Shown piece by piece: positions 1 to 5,781 of a stretch of DNA of 7,091 bases. The position numbers and the translations under genes are program-made. Under the pieces are notes generated by a model. It was given only the letters and a program-made list of their open reading frames with translations, was not told the origin of the DNA and made no database searches. The first letter of the stretch is position 1. Each line of letters begins with the position of its first letter. Source of the stretch: Ardenticatenia bacterium (lineage in GTDB: Bacteria; Chloroflexota; Anaerolineae; Aggregatilineales; Aggregatilineaceae); assembly GCA_026984385.1 (NCBI GenBank), contig JALSSH010000483.1, forward strand, positions 1-7,091, written 5' to 3'.

Positions 1-569
1 GCACGGTCACGTCGGCCCCTCCGCGCCAGGTGCACGGGTTGGACGGGGTGCGGGCGGCGGTCAATTACTCCGAAGCCGTGCGGTCGGCTGTCCATGCTTT
101 CAAATATGAGGGCCTCACGCATTTGCGCGACGTGCTCGGCGCTTGGTTGTGCCAAGCGGTGAGCGAAACGGCCTGGCGCGTGGACGTGGTGACGGCTGTT
201 CCTCTGCACGCCGGACGTTTGCGTGAGCGTGGTTATAACCAAGCGGCGCTGCTCGCCCGCGACTTGGCCGAACGTTACGGGTGGGCGTTTGTGGCGGAGG
301 CGCTCGTGCGCACACGGGAAACGGCCAGCCAGGTGAACTTGAGCGCGCAAGAGCGGCGGCAGAATGTGGCGGGGGCGTTTGCCGCGAGGCCGGATAGTGT
401 GAGAGGGCGGCGCGTGTTGGTGGTGGACGATGTGCTGACCACCGGCTCGACGTTAGCTGCCTGTGCAGAGGCGCTCCGTGCGGCGGGCGCGGCGCAAGTT
501 TTCGGTGCGACCGTTGCCGGAGCGGTGTTTGGGGGCGTGGCCGCTGAAGATGGCCGCCACGCTGTGTAA
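1..569 (+). CDS. comF: ComF family phosphoribosyltransferase-like protein, 5' end cut by window
   Basis: The reading frame is open to the left edge (first whole codon at position 3), so the true start lies outside; the ATG-like codon at 30 is a GTG inside the protein. About 188 residues are visible. The family is usually 220-250 residues and starts with a Cys-rich zinc-binding segment, which would be the missing part. Family hallmarks seen, numbering from the codon at 30: HAFKYEG (22-28), VPLHAGRLRERGYNQ (57-71), the R-T-x-SQ-x-x-L-x-x-x-x-R-x-x-NV-x-x-AF pattern (about 94-117), and the PRPP-binding loop VLVVDDVLTTGST (129-141) with its Asp-Asp and Thr-Thr-Gly-Ser-Thr. In competent bacteria ComF helps bring transforming single-stranded DNA into the cytoplasm; outside them its role is poorly defined and it is often annotated as an amidophosphoribosyltransferase. 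It sits 44 bp before hpf on the same strand, probably co-transcribed. The family is certain, the biological role is not. Confidence 0.93.
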   Translation, partial: TVTSAPPRQVHGLDGVRAAVNYSEAVRSAVHAFKYEGLTHLRDVLGAWLCQAVSETAWRVDVVTAVPLHAGRLRERGYNQAALLARDLAERYGWAFVAEALVRTRETASQVNLSAQERRQNVAGAFAARPDSVRGRRVLVVDDVLTTGSTLAACAEALRAAGAAQVFGATVAGAVFGGVAAEDGRHAV

Positions 570-575
570 CGTGTT

Positions 576-596
576 GTGTAGATTGCTTGGCTACAC
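576..596 (+). other. Small inverted repeat between comF and hpf
   Basis: GTGTAG (576-581) pairs with CTACAC (591-596) around a 9-base loop, just after the comF stop and 5 bases before the hpf SD. No T-run follows, so it is not an intrinsic terminator. It could be a weak 5'-leader or processing hairpin, or chance; a 6-bp stem alone is not strong evidence. Confidence 0.3.
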
Positions 597-601
597 GCTA
601 G

Positions 602-609
602 AAGGAGAG
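602..609 (+). promoter_or_regulatory. Ribosome binding site of hpf
   Basis: AAGGAGAG ends four bases before the ATG at 614, a near-consensus SD. It shows that the host uses canonical SD-led initiation, which matters for judging the odd start of the lipoprotein gene at 5657. Confidence 0.85.
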
Positions 610-613
610 AACG

Positions 614-1186
614 ATGGACCTTAAGATACACGCTCGCAATGTAGAACTCACCGACCGTCTGCGAGAACATGTAGAGCGCAAAGTCAGCAAACTCGACCGT
701 TATCTGCCGAATATTCGGGAAGTGCGTGTAGATTTAGCAATCGAGCGACACAAGCAGTTGGAGCGCTGTATCGCTCAGTTGACGTTGTGGGACGCGCGCG
801 GGACGATTTTGCGCGCGGAAGAAAAGCGCCAGTCCGATATTTACGCGGCGCTGGATATGGCGCTGGACAAGATGTACCGCCAGATTCGGCGCTATAAGGG
901 CAAGCGGCGGCGGCGTGGTGGGCGCTCTGCAGAAGCGGAGCTGATGGCTCTAGAGCCGTTGCCCGGAAATATCGAAGCGGAGGAAGAGGCGGAAGACGAG
1001 AAGATCGCCATCGTGCGCCGTAAGCGGGTGGAGCTGATCCCGATGAGCGAGGAAGAAGCTATTGACCAAATGGAGCTTTTGGGGCACAACTTCTTCGTTT
1101 TCTTCAACGCCGAAACCGCCAAGATCGGCGTGCTCTATCGTCGTGAGGACGGCAACTACGGCGTGCTAGAGCCGGAAGTTTCCTAA
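614..1186 (+). CDS. hpf: Long-form ribosome hibernation promoting factor (HPF / RaiA family)
   Basis: This 190-residue protein binds the 30S decoding centre of idle ribosomes and, in long-form HPFs, pairs 70S ribosomes into inactive 100S dimers in stationary phase or stress. The S30AE domain covers roughly residues 1-95, from MDLKIHARN, with a typical basic helix at 80-100 (DMALDKMYRQIRRYKGKRRR). An acidic linker (about 118-130, EAEEEAEDEK) leads to the C-terminal dimerisation domain (about 132-187), which is nearly consensus: PMSEEEAIDQMELLGHNFF (143-161) and YRREDGNYGVLEP (175-187). Length fits the long form. The ATG at 614 is fixed by AAGGAGAG at 602-609, five or so bases upstream. It follows comF closely and ends just before a strong terminator, so comF-hpf look like the end of one transcription unit. 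Adjacent comF and hpf-type genes are known in Firmicutes, which supports both calls. Nothing appears damaged. Confidence 0.97.
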   Translation: MDLKIHARNVELTDRLREHVERKVSKLDRYLPNIREVRVDLAIERHKQLERCIAQLTLWDARGTILRAEEKRQSDIYAALDMALDKMYRQIRRYKGKRRRRGGRSAEAELMALEPLPGNIEAEEEAEDEKIAIVRRKRVELIPMSEEEAIDQMELLGHNFFVFFNAETAKIGVLYRREDGNYGVLEPEVS

Positions 1187-1206
1187 GTCCATCGCGTAGC
1201 AACTTC

Positions 1207-1241
1207 GCCGAGAGCAAACTACCCTTGCTCTCGGCTTTTTT
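1207..1241 (+). terminator. Rho-independent terminator after hpf
   Basis: A perfect 11-bp stem, GCCGAGAGCAA (1207-1217) with TTGCTCTCGGC (1225-1235), a 7-base loop ACTACCC and six T residues directly after (1236-1241). It starts 20 bases after the hpf stop. It should end the comF-hpf transcript and separate it from the next gene, which therefore needs its own promoter. Confidence 0.96.
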
Positions 1242-1251
1242 GTGGTGGGTG

Positions 1252-1257
1252 TAAAAT
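1252..1257 (+). promoter_or_regulatory. Possible -10 element for the gene at 1299
   Basis: TAAAAT matches the TATAAT consensus in five of six positions and lies just after the terminator, about 42 bases before the start codon. A promoter is expected here because the terminator isolates the gene. No good -35 hexamer stands 16-18 bases upstream, so the site is only suggestive. Confidence 0.35.
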
Positions 1258-1281
1258 GTCGCCAGGCGTTTTGTGGCGTTT

Positions 1282-1293
1282 GGAGAGAGAGGG
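1282..1293 (+). promoter_or_regulatory. Ribosome binding site that fixes the start at 1299
   Basis: The purine run GGAGAGAGAGGG ends five bases before the ATG at 1299. It favours this ATG over the in-frame GTG at 1242, which touches the last T of the terminator and has no SD. Confidence 0.8.
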
Positions 1294-1298
1294 CAGCG

Positions 1299-2441
1299 AT
1301 GCACAACCAAACGGTGGGCGCGGTGATCATGGTCGGGCCAGGGCGCGCTTCGGCCCAAGAGCGCCTGGTAGATGCTGCGCTCCGTGCTTCGGCGTTGGAT
1401 TTGTTGGCTTTGTTAGAAGCGCAAGGGATCGAGCCGATTATCGTGGCCGGGCCGGATTTGGGTTGGTTGCCGGAAGACGCGCCGATTACCCGCGATGAGG
1501 ATAAGGGAGCGTTTCACTTCGGGCGACGGCTGGCCGAGCTGATCGAGCGTTACGCGCTTTCCCCCGTGATTTACTTCGGCGCGGGGAGTGCTCCGCTGCT
1601 TGACCGCGATCTTTTCGATATGCTGCACGGGTTGTTGCACCGCGCCGAGTATGTGCGTGATAGCGGCATTCCCACGCATATCGCGCTGACCAACAATTTG
1701 CACTCCAGCGACTGGGTCGGCATTTCCCACGCCCAAGACGCGCTGCGCATGATCCGCCGCGCAGAGCGGGACAACAGCTTGGCCTGGATGCTGCAAGAAA
1801 ATTGGGACTACGATGTGCGCGTGCTTTCGGGGATGCGCCCTGTTTCCAGCATGGACCTGGACACTCCTGCCGATTTGGCGATTGTGCGTTTGCACCCGCG
1901 TTGCCCCGCTCATTTGCGCACCGCGTTGGTGGACGACCCGCTGTTGGCGCGTGTGCCGGTGGGCCGCGTGGTCGAGATCGCCGCGCAGGACGGGGCGCGC
2001 TTGGCCCTGGTCGGGCGCGTTTCACCTCTGGCCTGGCAGGCCTTGAGCAAGAAAACGCAAGCGTGGATACGCGCCTTTTCCGAAGAGCGCGGCATGGTCG
2101 CCAGCGAGCGCCTGGCGCGCGGTGAGGTGCGCTCGCTGTTGTTGCGCATGTTTGAGCTGTTGGGGGCGGAAGGCTTTTTCGCGGCGCTGGCAGAGGTGGC
2201 CGACGCGGTGATTATGGACTCGCGCGTGTTGATGGCCGCTGCCGGGCACTATCCGGACGCCGCCGACCGTTTCGCCTCAGACCTGTACATGACGGACGCG
2301 ATCCGCGACGAGTGGCTGCGCGCCTTCACCGAGGCGGCGGCAAGTGCGCCGATACCCGTGCTGTTGGGTGGGCATGGCGTGGTGGCGGGAGGACTTTACG
2401 CGCTGAGCGACATGGTGGGGGAGCGACGGGCGCAGATGTGA
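1299..2441 (+). CDS. Divergent nucleotidyltransferase-like protein (MobA/CofC-type fold) with unknown C-terminal half
   Basis: 380 residues from the ATG at 1299. The first ~200 residues resemble the Rossmann-like NTP-transferase fold: beta strand and loop VGAVIMVGPGRASAQERLVD (6-25) where family members carry the LAGGxSxRMG-K signature; a second strand IEPIIVAGPD (44-53); a strand and loop PVIYFGAGSAPLLDRDLF (89-106) at the usual 'GDxPLL' site; and MDLDTPADL (185-193), the metal-binding 'DIDTPEDL' motif of MobA and CofC enzymes. The signature lysine and the Asp of the GDxP loop are not evident, so activity is doubtful or the substrate differs. The second half (about 205-380) is predicted soluble, with a glycine-rich GGHGVVAGGL (357-366), and I do not recognise it. 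There is no signal peptide or membrane segment. It lies alone between the hpf terminator and a convergent DUF2188 gene. The fold is a moderate-confidence inference; no specific function can be assigned. Confidence 0.6.
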   Translation: MHNQTVGAVIMVGPGRASAQERLVDAALRASALDLLALLEAQGIEPIIVAGPDLGWLPEDAPITRDEDKGAFHFGRRLAELIERYALSPVIYFGAGSAPLLDRDLFDMLHGLLHRAEYVRDSGIPTHIALTNNLHSSDWVGISHAQDALRMIRRAERDNSLAWMLQENWDYDVRVLSGMRPVSSMDLDTPADLAIVRLHPRCPAHLRTALVDDPLLARVPVGRVVEIAAQDGARLALVGRVSPLAWQALSKKTQAWIRAFSEERGMVASERLARGEVRSLLLRMFELLGAEGFFAALAEVADAVIMDSRVLMAAAGHYPDAADRFASDLYMTDAIRDEWLRAFTEAAASAPIPVLLGGHGVVAGGLYALSDMVGERRAQM

Positions 2442-2462
2442 AGTTTAGGATTGTCTTGCGAT

Positions 2463-2714
2463 TTAGTGTTCTTTGTCTTTTGGCGGGTTGGGATCGTTTC
2501 CGTAGCTGTCTTTGCTTTGGATTGTGCCATCGCGTTTTTGGGTAATTAGTTCAACTTCATTGGCGCGGGCGATTTCTCGGCCAATTTGCACGGCTTCCTG
2601 TTTAGTGTCAACCACCCTGCTCGGCTTTTTTGAACCTTCCCGCTGAACAATCCATTTACCGTTGCGTGGAGATACCCAGACGTTTGGTTTTTTGGTTGTT
2701 TTCTTTTTTCCCAT
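2463..2714 (-). CDS. DUF2188 domain protein
   Basis: A small 83-residue soluble, very basic protein. After a Lys-rich N-terminus (MGKKKTTKKP) the DUF2188 domain runs from about 11 to 77: VWVSPRNGKWIVQREGS, then a helix around DTKQEAVQIGREIARANE (36-53), and the family's most conserved end RDGTIQSKDSYGNDPNPP (61-78). Members are small, widespread and of unknown function. The ATG at 2714 has AAGGAG (2728-2723) eight bases upstream. The gene converges on the nucleotidyltransferase-like gene with only 21 bp between the stops and no clear terminator. Its GC content is about 46% by my count, well below the neighbours, and the A-rich start is unlike them too, which hints at recent acquisition. The family call is firm; the function is unknown. 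Confidence 0.92.
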   Translation of the reverse strand: MGKKKTTKKPNVWVSPRNGKWIVQREGSKKPSRVVDTKQEAVQIGREIARANEVELITQKRDGTIQSKDSYGNDPNPPKDKEH

Positions 2715-2749
2715 TGTTGTTGCTCCTTAATTTTGTCGAGTGACCACGC

Positions 2750-2804
2750 TACTATAGAACGCTTGATCTTATGATAGTATTTTGGCGGCGATGTGGGAAT
2801 AGTA
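2750..2804. repeat. Three copies of ATAGTA/TACTAT at 24-25 bp intervals
   Basis: TACTAT at 2750-2755, ATAGTA at 2774-2779 and ATAGTA at 2799-2804, the first in the opposite orientation. Start-to-start distances are 24 and 25 bp. The third copy sits in the 8-bp palindrome TAGTACTA (2800-2807). The copies are short and the region AT-rich, so chance is possible, but the placement over the DUF2188 promoter region is suggestive of an operator. Confidence 0.35.
2751..2756 (-). promoter_or_regulatory. Possible -10 element of the DUF2188 gene
   Basis: On the - strand TATAGT (five of six to consensus) lies 37 bases before the ATG at 2714. The -35 position at 17-bp spacing reads TACTAT, a poor match. 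An ATAGTA/TACTAT inverted pair overlaps this spot, so an activator or repressor site is conceivable. Confidence 0.35.
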
Positions 2805-2809
2805 CTAAA

Positions 2810-2823
2810 GTCTCGTTAGAGAC
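2810..2823 (-). terminator. Weak hairpin at the end of the glycosyltransferase unit
   Basis: GTCTC (2810-2814) and GAGAC (2819-2823) form a perfect 5-bp stem with a 4-base loop that contains the stop codon of the last glycosyltransferase gene. Only three T residues follow on the - strand, so termination would be weak. It is the only terminator-like structure at the end of this unit. Confidence 0.3.
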
Positions 2824-3565
2824 GGCGCAGATGCACGTATTTTTGCAGCTCGTACCACGCCATCAGCGCGCTGAGCCGTAGCCCGTGCCAGCCGTCCTTA
2901 TACCCTTCCAGCGTGACGAACCGCCAGTAAAAATGGCGTAGCGGCTGCGTGATGAACTTGTGCGGGCGTGGGCGGATGCCTTGTTCTTTGAGGATGCGCG
3001 CGTCGTATTGCACATAGCGGCGTTGTTTTTCCACGAACTGGGCGAAGCTGGTGTAGTTGTAGTGGATGAACGGCTCTTGCAAATAGCCCGCCTCACCTTC
3101 CAGCACGACCAGCTCGTGCACCGGGCGTTGCGGGTCATAGTGGGCGTGGGCACGCCGTAGCAAGCGTAGCTGATAGTCCGGATACCAGCCGGTGTGACGG
3201 GTCAATTTGCCGAAGATGTAATTATGGCGCGGAATCCAATAGCCGTCGTAGTGCTCGCTGGCGATGCGGGTGTGGATTTCGGCGGCTTGGGCTGGCGTGG
3301 AACGTTCGTCCGCGTCAATGAAGAGCACCCACTCGCTTTGCACGGCGGCCAGGGCGTCGTTGCGTTGTTGGGCGTAGTTTTGGAACGGATTTTCGGTCAC
3401 GTCCGCGCCCATTTTGCGCGCGATCTGGGCGGTGTGGTCGCGCGTTTGCGCGTCCAAGAACACGAGCACGCGGTCGGCCCATTGCACGCTGGCGATACAC
3501 TCGCCGATGTGGTGTTCCTCGTCGCGCGCCAAGATCACGGCGGTGAGGGTGGGGGATGAGGTCAT
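2816..3565 (-). CDS. Family 2 glycosyltransferase, WaaE/KdtX-like
   Basis: 249 residues, a typical length for this GT-A fold group. Visible are the nucleotide-binding N-terminus LTAVILARDEEHHIGECIAS (7-26), the loop FLDAQTRDHT (36-45) in the place of the usual 'VDSGSTDGT', the NPFQNYAQQRNDAL stretch (59-72), and the metal-binding DADE (84-87) after WVLFI. The C-terminal part has the group's aromatic and basic pattern HFYWRF (211-216) and GYKDGWHGL (221-229). Relatives transfer a hexose to lipopolysaccharide core or other envelope glycans at the cytoplasmic face; the donor and acceptor here cannot be read. No strong membrane segment is seen. Its ATG overlaps the stop of the upstream glycosyltransferase (ATGA, 3562-3565), indicating translational coupling, and AAGGG (3576-3572) lies about seven bases upstream. 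It is the last gene of the unit. Confidence 0.9.
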   Translation of the reverse strand: MTSSPTLTAVILARDEEHHIGECIASVQWADRVLVFLDAQTRDHTAQIARKMGADVTENPFQNYAQQRNDALAAVQSEWVLFIDADERSTPAQAAEIHTRIASEHYDGYWIPRHNYIFGKLTRHTGWYPDYQLRLLRRAHAHYDPQRPVHELVVLEGEAGYLQEPFIHYNYTSFAQFVEKQRRYVQYDARILKEQGIRPRPHKFITQPLRHFYWRFVTLEGYKDGWHGLRLSALMAWYELQKYVHLRRL

Positions 3566-4548
3566 GGCGTGTCCCTTGTGAGCTGGTGCACTGTGCGATA
3601 AGCCTCGATGAGCGCGTCGTGTTCTTCAGCGCTGAGTTGCCCTTCGGCGTGGGCGCGCTCGGTGCGGGCGATCTGACGCCGCATTCCCCAGCGCACCAGT
3701 TGGCGGGCCACCGCGCGTTTGAGCGGGGAGTAGGCGCGCTCGTAGTAGCGCAGACGGCTGCGCCACAGATTGATCACGTTCTGCGGACGTGCCTGGCCGG
3801 TACTTTTCCCCACAAGGTGCGTTACTCGCGCGCGCGGCACGGCGTAAACTTCCCAGCCCGCCTGCCGAATGCGCGCGCACCAGTCTACCTCTTCCACATA
3901 CATAAAGTAGCCCTCGTCGAACATGCCGGTTTGGGCGATTACCTCGCGGCGCACCATCATCGTCGCGCCGAGCACGTGCCCGACGAGGAACGGCTCGCCG
4001 CGCGCGTACCACGTGCGCGGATAGCGTCCGTTGAGGCGGCTTTCGTAAAGGCGGGCGGGCATCGGGAAGAGGTCGAACGCCAGTTGCCATAGCCCGGGCA
4101 ACGCAAACGCGCCGTGCTGAAAGCTGCCGTCGGCGTATTCCAATTGTGCGCCGACCACGCCCGCGCGCGGCAGCGTAAAAAGCGCGTCGTAAAGCGTGCG
4201 GGTGGCGCCCGCGTGTGTGCGCGTGTCCGGATTGAGGAAGTAGACGGCGCGCGGCAACTTTTCCGTCGGCGTATTTGGGTCGCCAAAGCTCATTTGGCGC
4301 AGCGCCAGATTGTTGCCCGCCGCAAAGCCGAGGTTTTGAGCGCTGGCGAGCACGTGCGTTTGCGGGAATTGCGCGCGCACGGCTTCCGCTGTGCCGTCGG
4401 CGGAGGCGTTATCCACCAGCCAGACCTCGGCTTGGGGGCCATGTGCGTCCAGGTCAGCGTAGAGCGTGCGTAGAGCCTCTAGTGCCAGCTCGCGCACGTT
4501 CCACGTCACGATGACAACGGCGAGTTCCCTCGGCATGAGGCGGCTCAC
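3562..4548 (-). CDS. Family 2 glycosyltransferase, WbbL/rhamnosyltransferase-like
   Basis: 328 residues. The classic COG1216 layout is complete: LAVVIVTWN (9-17), VDNASADGT (45-53), NLGFAAGNN (72-80), the DxD-type NPDTR (106-110), GATMMVRREV (194-203) and MFDEGYFMYVEEVDWCARIR (209-228), where the acidic residues would include the catalytic base. A basic helical tail (about 255-328) follows, with no clear membrane helix. Relatives add rhamnose or another deoxysugar to O-antigen, capsule or cell-wall linkers from an NDP-sugar; the sugar here is not determinable. Start choice: GTG at 4548 overlaps the upstream stop as GTGA, matching the ATGA at the next junction; the in-frame ATG at 4536 (324 residues) with GGGAG 11 bases upstream is an equally serious candidate. 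The gene is coupled on both sides to its neighbours, so all three products are probably made together. Confidence 0.93.
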   Translation of the reverse strand: MSRLMPRELAVVIVTWNVRELALEALRTLYADLDAHGPQAEVWLVDNASADGTAEAVRAQFPQTHVLASAQNLGFAAGNNLALRQMSFGDPNTPTEKLPRAVYFLNPDTRTHAGATRTLYDALFTLPRAGVVGAQLEYADGSFQHGAFALPGLWQLAFDLFPMPARLYESRLNGRYPRTWYARGEPFLVGHVLGATMMVRREVIAQTGMFDEGYFMYVEEVDWCARIRQAGWEVYAVPRARVTHLVGKSTGQARPQNVINLWRSRLRYYERAYSPLKRAVARQLVRWGMRRQIARTERAHAEGQLSAEEHDALIEAYRTVHQLTRDTP

Positions 4549-5657
4549 TCCCAGGCGGGGAAGGTCATATCCCAGCGGGCCGCGCTCAACATCGCGCGAA
4601 ACGCCGCGTAATCGTCCGCCGAAACGGGCATGATCGCGGCGGCGTCCAGCAGTGCGCTGAGCCGTTCTTCGCCGTCGGCGCGGTCGTTGAAAAAGTCTTG
4701 CACCACCTCGGTTATCTGCTCTCGCAAGTCGGAGGGCAACGCGCTTTCCGGCGCAAAGACCAGCACCTCATACGGGAAGACGCCCTCGGCGAAGCCGTCC
4801 CAGCGCTCGGGATTGGTGGGAGCGTCTGTGTCGGCGGCAGGAGCGACGATGTGCATCACGGCGGTGATGTTGTCCTCGGTGGTGCGCCGCCCCTGGTCGG
4901 TGAGCGTGGTGGCGAGTTCTAGCACCAGGTCGTCAAAACGCTGTGGAGACAAGGCGGCAGCCGCGCAATCGCCTTCGTAGAGCGCTTGGGCTAACGCGAG
5001 ATCGTCGGGGTAGTCACGCACAGCGGCCAAGTCGAGCTGGGGGTTGACCCCCTCGGCGGCCATCAGCAGCGCGGGGGCAACCCACGAGGTGAAAAGCGGC
5101 GTTTCGTCGCTACGGCAAAAGACGCGCCCTTTGAGCTGAACCAGCTCGGTGATGTCAACACGTCCGACGATCTCCACGCTGCGGCCCAGTGTGAAGGTGG
5201 GCGGACGTCCACGCTGCACGGCGAGCGCGGGCACGGCGTCGCATTGGGTCGCGGCGGCGTAGTAGGTGGGCGCGCTGACCCAGGCGGCGCGCGGCGCTCC
5301 GCTGCAAAGCGCGTCCAACGCGGCGATCTCGTCTGCGAACGTGACGCGCACGTCCATTTCCAACGCATCGGCTAGTTCTTGCTGCAAGTCTTGGCGAGCA
5401 CGGCGAGCGTCGCGGTCGTTGGTGTTGCCCAGCGCGAAGATGACTTCGAGCGCGCGCGGCCCCTGGCCCAGCTCCGGCGCGTTTTCCACCGGCGGGAGCG
5501 GTGAGGAACGCGGCGTCGGCGTGGGTGGGACGCGCGTTGGGACGCGGGTGGGCGGCACGTTGGCGTTGCCGCCGCCGCACGCGGCAAGCAGCAGCGCGGC
5601 TGCGAGTGCGAACAGCGCGACAAGCGCGCGTGATGTGGATGAGCTTAAGCGTTTGAT
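4545..5657 (-). CDS. PhnD-like periplasmic/extracellular substrate-binding lipoprotein, apparent ATC start
   Basis: 370 residues counted from the ATC at 5657. The N-terminus is a standard lipoprotein signal: K-R in the n-region, a hydrophobic stretch ALVALFALAAALLLAAC (11-27) and lipobox L-A-A-C with Cys27. A Pro/Thr-rich linker (about 34-60) leads to a PhnD/phosphonate-binding-like domain (about 69-365): strand ALEVIFALGN, an 'LCSGAPRAAWVSAPTYY' region (117-133), and LKGRVFCRSDETPLFTSWVAP (175-195), corresponding to the family's LKGK-StSG-P region. The mature domain has four cysteines (118, 139, 181, 231), able to form two disulfides. PhnD-type proteins normally feed an ABC permease, but no permease or ATPase gene is here. 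No ATG, GTG or TTG lies at the proper place; the in-frame GTG at 5750 has no SD and is upstream of a likely promoter. The stop overlaps the next gene's start. Family call moderate to good; ligand unknown. Confidence 0.82.
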   Translation of the reverse strand: MKRLSSSTSRALVALFALAAALLLAACGGGNANVPPTRVPTRVPPTPTPRSSPLPPVENAPELGQGPRALEVIFALGNTNDRDARRARQDLQQELADALEMDVRVTFADEIAALDALCSGAPRAAWVSAPTYYAAATQCDAVPALAVQRGRPPTFTLGRSVEIVGRVDITELVQLKGRVFCRSDETPLFTSWVAPALLMAAEGVNPQLDLAAVRDYPDDLALAQALYEGDCAAAALSPQRFDDLVLELATTLTDQGRRTTEDNITAVMHIVAPAADTDAPTNPERWDGFAEGVFPYEVLVFAPESALPSDLREQITEVVQDFFNDRADGEERLSALLDAAAIMPVSADDYAAFRAMLSAARWDMTFPAWE

Positions 5658-5663
5658 GGCGCA

Positions 5664-5671
5664 CCTCCCCC
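5664..5671 (-). promoter_or_regulatory. Strong ribosome binding site upstream of an ATC codon
   Basis: On the - strand GGGGGAGG lies six bases before ATC AAA CGC at 5657. This is the best SD in the region and points to position 5657 as the translation start, although the codon is not a usual start codon. The GTG overlapping the end of the SD is in another frame. Confidence 0.7.
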
Positions 5672-5696
5672 GAGTTGATAGCGGGCCGTTACATGT

Positions 5697-5725
5697 ATGG
5701 TACAGCAGGCGCAAGCGCGCGGCAA
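5697..5725 (-). promoter_or_regulatory. Sigma70-like promoter for the lipoprotein-glycosyltransferase unit
   Basis: TTGCCG (5725-5720) and TACCAT (5702-5697), each four of six to consensus, are separated by exactly 17 bp. Transcription would start near 5690, giving a leader of roughly 30-35 bases with the SD at its end. The location makes the GTG at 5750 unusable as a start from this promoter. In GC-rich DNA such matches occur by chance, so it is a good candidate, not proof. Confidence 0.45.
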
Positions 5726-5767
5726 AGGCGGGCGTTGCCCCGTACCCCACAAAGGACTTGGGCAGTC

Positions 5768-5781
5768 GGGGAACGTTCTCC
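5768..5781. promoter_or_regulatory. Imperfect palindrome upstream of the lipoprotein promoter
   Basis: GGGGAACGTTCTCC contains the perfect 8-bp palindrome GAACGTTC (5771-5778) and pairs further out except at one position. It lies in the 150-bp gap between two genes and about 45 bp upstream of the -35 element. The centre has no room for a hairpin loop, so a protein-binding dyad is likelier than an RNA structure. Chance cannot be excluded. Confidence 0.3.

Noticed and set aside
574..602. Promoter for hpf (TTGTGT, 17 bp, GCTAGA)
   Set aside because: Only three of six and two of six consensus matches; co-transcription with comF is simpler.
1260..1278. CGCCA/TGGCG inverted repeat in the leader of the gene at 1299
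   Set aside because: A 5-bp stem with a 9-base loop and no companion signal; it overlaps a GGCGTTT direct repeat and is probably chance.
1242..1298. N-terminal extension of the nucleotidyltransferase-like protein from the GTG at 1242
   Set aside because: The codon abuts the terminator T-run, has no SD, and the extra 19 residues look non-homologous. The ATG at 1299 has a good SD.
1486..2025. Long - strand open frame of 179 codons inside the nucleotidyltransferase-like gene
   Set aside because: Arg/Pro/Ala-rich shadow with no motif; the + strand frame has recognisable motifs and an SD.
2312..2545. Small + strand open frame bridging the two convergent genes
   Set aside because: No SD, no family resemblance, and it overlaps the ends of two well-supported genes.
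3556..4092. + strand open frame opposite the WbbL-like gene
   Set aside because: The opposite strand encodes an intact glycosyltransferase with all family motifs; this frame has none.
5733..5745. GGGC/GCCC hairpin as a terminator after the FlgD-like gene
   Set aside because: Only four base pairs and no T-run, so it does not qualify.
5658..5750. N-terminal extension of the lipoprotein from the GTG at 5750
   Set aside because: No SD; it would place 31 Arg/Cys-containing residues before a normal lipoprotein signal peptide and starts upstream of the likely promoter.
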